Positions 59,816 through 64,000 of a stretch of 64,000 bases of DNA are shown here, piece after piece. Within the stretch, counting starts at the first letter, position 1; every line of letters begins with the position of its first letter. Under the pieces are notes generated by a model that searched no databases, had not been told where the DNA came from, and was given only the letters and a program-made list of their open reading frames with translations. This DNA is from Nonomuraea turkmeniaca (GTDB taxonomy: Bacteria; Actinomycetota; Actinomycetes; Streptosporangiales; Streptosporangiaceae), in contig NZ_VCKY01000007.1 of NCBI RefSeq assembly GCF_005889735.1, forward strand, positions 1 to 64,000. Direction: 5' to 3'. The translations under genes and the position numbers were made by a program.

Positions 59816-60807
59816 GCGCTCGCGCGGCGGACCAGCCGGGTCGGTACGTCCACGGACGGCATATCGCGCCCGTCGATACGAGCCAGGATGGTCTCCACCA
59901 ACGCTTCGGCGCCTCCCGGACCGGGCGCGATGGTGGTGAGCGGCGGGTGGAGCGCGGCGACCGCGGGAATGTCGTCGAAGCCGACCACGGCCAGATCGTC
60001 CGGGATGATACGACCCAACTCGTGCAGACAACGCACGGCACCGATCGCCAGCACGTCGGCAGCGACGAACAGCCCGTCCACCTCCGGAAAGCGTTCCAGC
60101 AGGTCACGGCAGGCAGCGTAACCGTCGGCCTGGGTGAAGGCGCCGGCTACGGCTACCCGGTCGGGGCCGTCGAGCAGGCCACGGGCGGCGTCCAGTCGAG
60201 CCCGGGCACCGGCCGAGACGAGAGGGCCCGCGATGACTCCGATGCGCTCGCGCCCGAGGCCGAGCAGGTGCTCCACGGCCTGCGTCGCGCCCATCCGATC
60301 GTCCACGGTCACGTGGGGAAGGCCGGGCCGGGGCTCGTCGAACAGCCGTCCGGCCGTGACGAGGGGCACGTCCCCCTCGGTGAGCAGCGGAATGAGCGGA
60401 TCGTCGGGATCGGCGCTCATCAGGATGGCGCCGTCCACGTGCCGTGCCTGCGCGTGCCGTACGACGTGGGCACGCTGCTCGTCCTGGTCGGCGAACATGA
60501 GCACCGCGCTCTTGCCCCGCACGGTCAGCTGCTTGGTCACTTCCTCCAGCCTGGTGGTGAAGACCGTGTTTTCGGCCAGCACGCCGATCGGCTCCGACAG
60601 CACGCAGGCCACACAGTTGGAGCGGGCGAAGGCGAGGTTCTGGGCGCTCCTGTTGGGCACGAACCCGAGCCGCTCGATCGCGGCCAGCACCGCAGCACGG
60701 GCGGGCGGGCTGACCCAGTTGTGGCCGTTGATGACGCGGGAGACCGTTCCCTTGGACACTCCCGCGGCCTCGGCGACGTCGTTGATCGTCGGGCGGTTAT
60801 GGGCCAT
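59812..60807 (-). CDS. LacI-family transcriptional repressor
   Basis: A 331-residue regulator. The DNA-binding domain is at residues 6-52 (TINDVAEAAGVSKGTVSRVI), with the hinge helix near 50-60, followed by a sugar-binding domain (GAILMSADPDDPLIPLLTEG; AVVGFDDIPAVAALHPPLTT). It sits between the transporter genes and the GH35 gene on the same strand, so it most likely represses both in the absence of an oligosaccharide inducer. Candidate operators with a shared 10-mer lie at 59806 and 63967. Confidence 0.88.
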   Translation of the reverse strand: MAHNRPTINDVAEAAGVSKGTVSRVINGHNWVSPPARAAVLAAIERLGFVPNRSAQNLAFARSNCVACVLSEPIGVLAENTVFTTRLEEVTKQLTVRGKSAVLMFADQDEQRAHVVRHAQARHVDGAILMSADPDDPLIPLLTEGDVPLVTAGRLFDEPRPGLPHVTVDDRMGATQAVEHLLGLGRERIGVIAGPLVSAGARARLDAARGLLDGPDRVAVAGAFTQADGYAACRDLLERFPEVDGLFVAADVLAIGAVRCLHELGRIIPDDLAVVGFDDIPAVAALHPPLTTIAPGPGGAEALVETILARIDGRDMPSVDVPTRLVRRASA

Positions 60808-60832
60808 GATCCCATTCTCTCATTCGTGTCCG

Positions 60833-62485
60833 TCACGAGGTGTAGTGGCGGGGGTCGGGCACCGGGACGGCGTCGAGCAGGACTCGTGTGTAGTCTTCCC
60901 GCGGTTCTCCGAACAGGGCGGCCGTGGTGTTGAGCTCGACGAGTCTGCCATGTCGCATGACGACGACCCGGTCGCAGATCGCCTCGACGACGGACAGGTC
61001 ATGCGAGATGAACAGATAGGTCAGCCCCAGCTCGGCCTGTAGTCGCTGGAGTAGTTCGAGGATCTGGGTGCGTACCGACACGTCCAGGGCTGAGACGGCC
61101 TCATCGGCGATGACCAGCCGTGGCTGGGTGATCAGCGCGCGGGCGATGTTGACCCGCTGGCGCTGGCCCCCGGAGAAGGCGTGCGGGTAGCGGCTCATGT
61201 GGTCGGGGCGCAGCCCCACCATCTCCAGTGCCCAAGCCACTCGTTCCTTCATTTCCCCGCCTTTGGCCAGGCCGTTGACGCGCAGCGGGTCGGCAATGAC
61301 GTCCAGGAGGGTCATGCGGGGATTGAGCGAGGTGTACGGGTCCTGAAAGATCATGCGGACCTGTGTGCGGAGTTTCTTCAGCTCGCGCCTGCCCAGCGCT
61401 GAGACGTCGTGTTCGGCACCGTCGGCGTCCCAGTAGGCGATGTCGCCCGAGGTGGGTTTCTGCGCGGCCGCCAGGCAGCGCCCCGTGGTGGTCTTGCCCG
61501 ATCCGGACTCCCCGACGAGGCCGAGCGTCTCACCGGCGTAGATGTCGAAGCTCACACCGCGCACGGCTTGGATGGAGCCGTCGAAGGTGACATGCAGGTC
61601 GTCGATGGCGGCGATCCTGGGCGGCGCCTGGTCCTCGGGGGTACGGGCCGTCACGATCGCCGCGTCTGGCGGGCGGGCCTTCCACACGCCGGGACGAGAG
61701 CCGAGCAGGTGCTTGGTGTAGTCGTGTCGCGGGTCGTGGAAGATCTGGTCCACCTCGCCGTGCTCGACGACGACCCCGTCACGCATCACGGCGACGGTGT
61801 CGGCCACTCGCGCCACCACTCCGAGGTCGTGGGTGATGAACAGCATGGACAGGTCGTCCGCGGCCTTGAGCTCGTCGAGCAGGTCGAGGATCTTGGCCTG
61901 CGTGGTGACGTCGAGCGCGGTCGTGGGCTCGTCCGCGATCAGCAGTCGCGGTTCGCAGGCCAGGGCGATCGCCGTCATGACGCGCTGGCACATGCCGCCC
62001 GAGAGCTGGAACGGGTAGCTCGTCATCCGGGCACGGGGCTGTGCGATGCCCACCTTCTCGAGTAGGAGCACGCCGCGTTCCCACGCTTGTGCCTTGTCCA
62101 GGCCGAGGTGGATCCGCAGCACCTCCACCAGATGACTGCCCACGGTGTGCATGGGGGACAGCGACGCCATCGGCTCCTGGAAGATCATTGAGATCTGCCG
62201 GCCGCGGATGGCCCGGATGCGTGCACTGCGCGGATCCAGCGACAGCAGGTCGACGCTGTCGCCATCTGGGTCGGGGGTGAACAGCGCTGTGCCGTGCTCG
62301 ATGTGGCCGCCCGGGTCCAGGATCTGCAGCAGCGAGCGCGCCGTGACGCTTTTGCCGCTGCCCGACTCGCCCACGATCGCCAAGGTGGTGCCGCGCGGCA
62401 GGTCGAAGCTCACGTCGTTCACGGCCTTGACCACGGTGTCGTGGTTGCGGAAGCAGGTACGCAGGTTCTCAACCTTGAGGATCAT
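60833..62485 (-). CDS. Fused OppD-OppF-type ABC transporter ATPase
   Basis: A 550-residue double ATPase from the ATG at 62483-62485 after GGAAGGA; the open frame further upstream merely joins the next gene fragment. Domain 1 (1-260) has [17 protein letters not shown] and [12 protein letters not shown]; the cysteine in the signature replaces the usual arginine. Domain 2 (285-550) has [18 protein letters not shown] and [12 protein letters not shown]. It energises uptake of a peptide or oligosaccharide; the GH35 and LacI neighbours suggest an oligosaccharide. Its permeases are missing or broken upstream. Confidence 0.88.
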   Translation of the reverse strand: MILKVENLRTCFRNHDTVVKAVNDVSFDLPRGTTLAIVGESGSGKSVTARSLLQILDPGGHIEHGTALFTPDPDGDSVDLLSLDPRSARIRAIRGRQISMIFQEPMASLSPMHTVGSHLVEVLRIHLGLDKAQAWERGVLLLEKVGIAQPRARMTSYPFQLSGGMCQRVMTAIALACEPRLLIADEPTTALDVTTQAKILDLLDELKAADDLSMLFITHDLGVVARVADTVAVMRDGVVVEHGEVDQIFHDPRHDYTKHLLGSRPGVWKARPPDAAIVTARTPEDQAPPRIAAIDDLHVTFDGSIQAVRGVSFDIYAGETLGLVGESGSGKTTTGRCLAAAQKPTSGDIAYWDADGAEHDVSALGRRELKKLRTQVRMIFQDPYTSLNPRMTLLDVIADPLRVNGLAKGGEMKERVAWALEMVGLRPDHMSRYPHAFSGGQRQRVNIARALITQPRLVIADEAVSALDVSVRTQILELLQRLQAELGLTYLFISHDLSVVEAICDRVVVMRHGRLVELNTTAALFGEPREDYTRVLLDAVPVPDPRHYTS

Positions 62486-62499
62486 GCCGGTCCTTCCCG

Positions 62500-62905
62500 T
62501 CAACGGCTGTAGGGGTCGGCGGCGTCGCGGAGCCCGTCGCCGAGGAAGTTCAGGGCGAGGACGACGACGATGACGGCCAGGCCAGGCAGCAGCAGCCATG
62601 GCGCCGTCGTGACGGCTCGCAGGTTCTGCGACTCCTGCAACAACACGCCCCAGCTCACGTCGGGGGCCTGGATGCCCAGTCCGAGGAAGGACAGCGCGGT
62701 CTCGGCAAGGATCATCCCGGGGATCGACAGGGTCAGTGAGGCGATGAGGTGGCTGCTCATGGAGGGCAGCAGATGGCGGCGGATGATCCGGGCTGCCGAC
62801 GATCCGTCCAGCCGGGCGGCGGTGACGTACTGCTCCTCGCGCAGGGCCAGGAAGCGGCCCCGTACCACCCTGGCAAGGTCCGTCCAGCCGATGACCGCCG
62901 TTGGC
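62500..62905 (-). pseudogene. OppC/DppC-type permease, C-terminal remnant
   Basis: The readable frame starts without a start codon near 62905 (VIGWTDLARVVRGRFLALRE) and continues EQYVTAARLDGSSAARIIRR, the EAA coupling loop, then SLTLSIPGMILAETALSFLG and QAPDVSWGVLLQES to the stop at 62500-62502. About the last 130 of some 280-300 residues remain. The 5' side is joined directly to the truncated binding-protein gene in a different frame, so no functional permease is made from this locus. Confidence 0.85.
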
Positions 62906-63913
62906 CACCTGTACCGCCATCAGCTCGGCGTCCCCGATGACCTCCAGCGACACCCGGTCCAGATAGGGAAGCTGCCGCCCTTCCGGGTCGGTCTTCCAGT
63001 AGTACGGATTGCGCTCCAGCACCAGACGTGATCCCTGCCCGATCGGGTCTTTGACCACCCAGCACGCCACCGTCGGCAGTTCGGTGCTCTGCCAGCGCGG
63101 CAGATCCCAGTAGCCGCGGCCGACCTTGGAGTAGAAGTAGTCGCCCCAGGTGGAGAACCCTGCCTCGGCTGCCTTCCGCTCCACGTCAGGGTTGTGGTCC
63201 TTGTGAAAAGCGGCCAGGTAGTGCTTCGGGTAGAGCGTGAGGATGTAGCCGTTCGGCGAGGCGAGCCTGGCCAGGAAGAAGCCGTTCGGGGCGGCGAACC
63301 TGAAGGTGAACGTGTGATCGTCCACCTTGGCGATCTCGCCCGCCTCGCCGGCCACCATGAATTCGGGTGAGGGGGTTCCGCCGAGGTCCTTGTGGCTCAT
63401 CACCTCGTCGTAAGCGAAGACGATGTCCTCGGCGGTCAGCGGGGCGCCGTCGGACCAGCGCACGCCCTTGCGCAGGCGGAACGTGAACAGGCGGCCGTCC
63501 TCGCCGATCTCGACCGACTCGGCGATGTTCGGCGTGGGTGTGGTGAATGCCTCGTCCCAGTTGAGCAGGGCGTCCGTGGCCGCATACGTATATGCCTGGT
63601 AGATGGAGATCGCGCCCAGCATCCCGCTTCTCCATGTGCCGCCATAGTCCCCCGGGCGCTCTTTCGGCGTGATGACCAGTGGCTTTTCCGGCAGTCTCTG
63701 CGGCAGAGGCGGCAATGCGCCCGCTTTGACGCGGGCGGCGAGCATGGGTGCTTCCTTCTGGCCCGGCCCGATCGCTGCCGGCCTCTCCGCGGTACGCGGC
63801 TCGATCGCGAAGAAGCCGCAGCCGCCGGTCAGCCCGGCAGCTCCTGTAAGGGTCCCCGCCAGCAGAAAGGACCGCCGGCTGACCGGGTCACGGAGGGATT
63901 TGCGATGCGTCAT
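62900..63913 (-). pseudogene. Family 5 extracellular solute-binding lipoprotein, truncated
   Basis: Starts at the ATG at 63911-63913, 7 bases after GGAG (an alternative GTG is at 63919). It has a twin-arginine signal with lipobox (SRRSFLLAGTLTGAAGLTGGC), then PGDYGGTWRSGML and the family 5 binding-protein core (LFTFRLRKGVRWSDGAPLTA; EDIVFAYDEVM). It follows the family to ERNPYYWKTDPEGRQLPYLD and LMAVQVANG (about residue 345), then runs into permease DNA out of frame. Roughly 200-250 C-terminal residues, a whole OppB gene and the start of OppC are deleted. The gene is broken, while its neighbours look intact. Confidence 0.85.
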
Positions 63914-63966
63914 CGTCACGCTCCAGACGCACGAAGGTCAGGCCACACGCGTAGACAGCGCAGGCG

Positions 63967-63976
63967 TTAAATCGTT
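63967..63976. promoter_or_regulatory. Candidate LacI-type operator half
   Basis: TTAAATCGTT, 54 bases before the binding-protein start, the reverse complement of 59806-59815. A perfect palindrome TAACCGGTTA ends the window at 63991-64000 and may be part of the same promoter. Confidence 0.4.
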
Positions 63977-64000
63977 ACAATCGCGGACTCTAACCGGTTA

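Overview
The window is high-GC DNA with dense codon use, many 4-bp ATGA/GTGA gene overlaps and GTG starts. It comes from a filamentous actinomycete, most likely of the Streptosporangiaceae (Nonomuraea-like) or Streptomyces type; the exact genus is an inference. No rRNA, complete tRNA or CRISPR array was seen.

Left arm (1-13.5 kb): an accessory, decaying region. It begins with the first codons of an insertion-sequence transposase and continues with a GntR-type regulator behind a perfect 23-bp inverted repeat, a DUF4240 protein, a small hypothetical operon divergent from an XRE-type regulator, and a broken VWA-domain gene. A tungstate-type ABC transporter (tupCBA) with its divergent regulator follows, then fragments of a Tn3 transposase, an MFS exporter and an NRPS, and a three-gene permease operon (two TIGR03943 proteins and a YraQ/DUF318 permease). 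Two identical 42-bp copies of the 3' half of a tRNA-Pro(GGG), at 4395 and 13157, plus an integrase tail at 13.2-13.5 kb, indicate integrated elements stacked at a tRNA site.

Centre (17-57 kb): one coherent metal-acquisition island. It holds an uptake ABC transporter (17.1-20.9 kb), a divergent ABC exporter-fold pair (21.1-24.4 kb), an isochorismate/salicylate synthase with an O-methyltransferase (24.4-26.6 kb), and a 21-kb biosynthetic operon (26.77-47.90 kb). That operon encodes a Cy-A-MT-PCP-TE synthetase, a saccharopine-dehydrogenase-like reductase, a thiazolinyl-imide reductase, a type II thioesterase fused to a methyltransferase, a three-module ArCP-Cy-A-PCP-Cy-A-(MT/E-like)-PCP-Cy-A-PCP synthetase, and a salicyl-AMP ligase. 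The opposite strand carries a YbtP/YbtQ-like pair coupled to an ECF transporter (47.9-54.5 kb), then zur, a methyltransferase, a cysteine-free rpsR paralogue, a deleted CobW-type gene and a histidine-rich small protein. Six Zur-box-like 15-mers lie at the promoters. The reading is a zinc-controlled, yersiniabactin/pyochelin/coelibactin-like metallophore built from salicylate and up to four cysteines: a zincophore candidate.

Right arm (57.5-64 kb): a carbohydrate locus with a GH35 beta-galactosidase, a LacI regulator, a fused OppD-OppF-type ATPase, and a substrate-binding protein/permease pair joined by an internal deletion. A large S8 subtilase (13.5-16.9 kb) lies between the left arm and the metallophore island.
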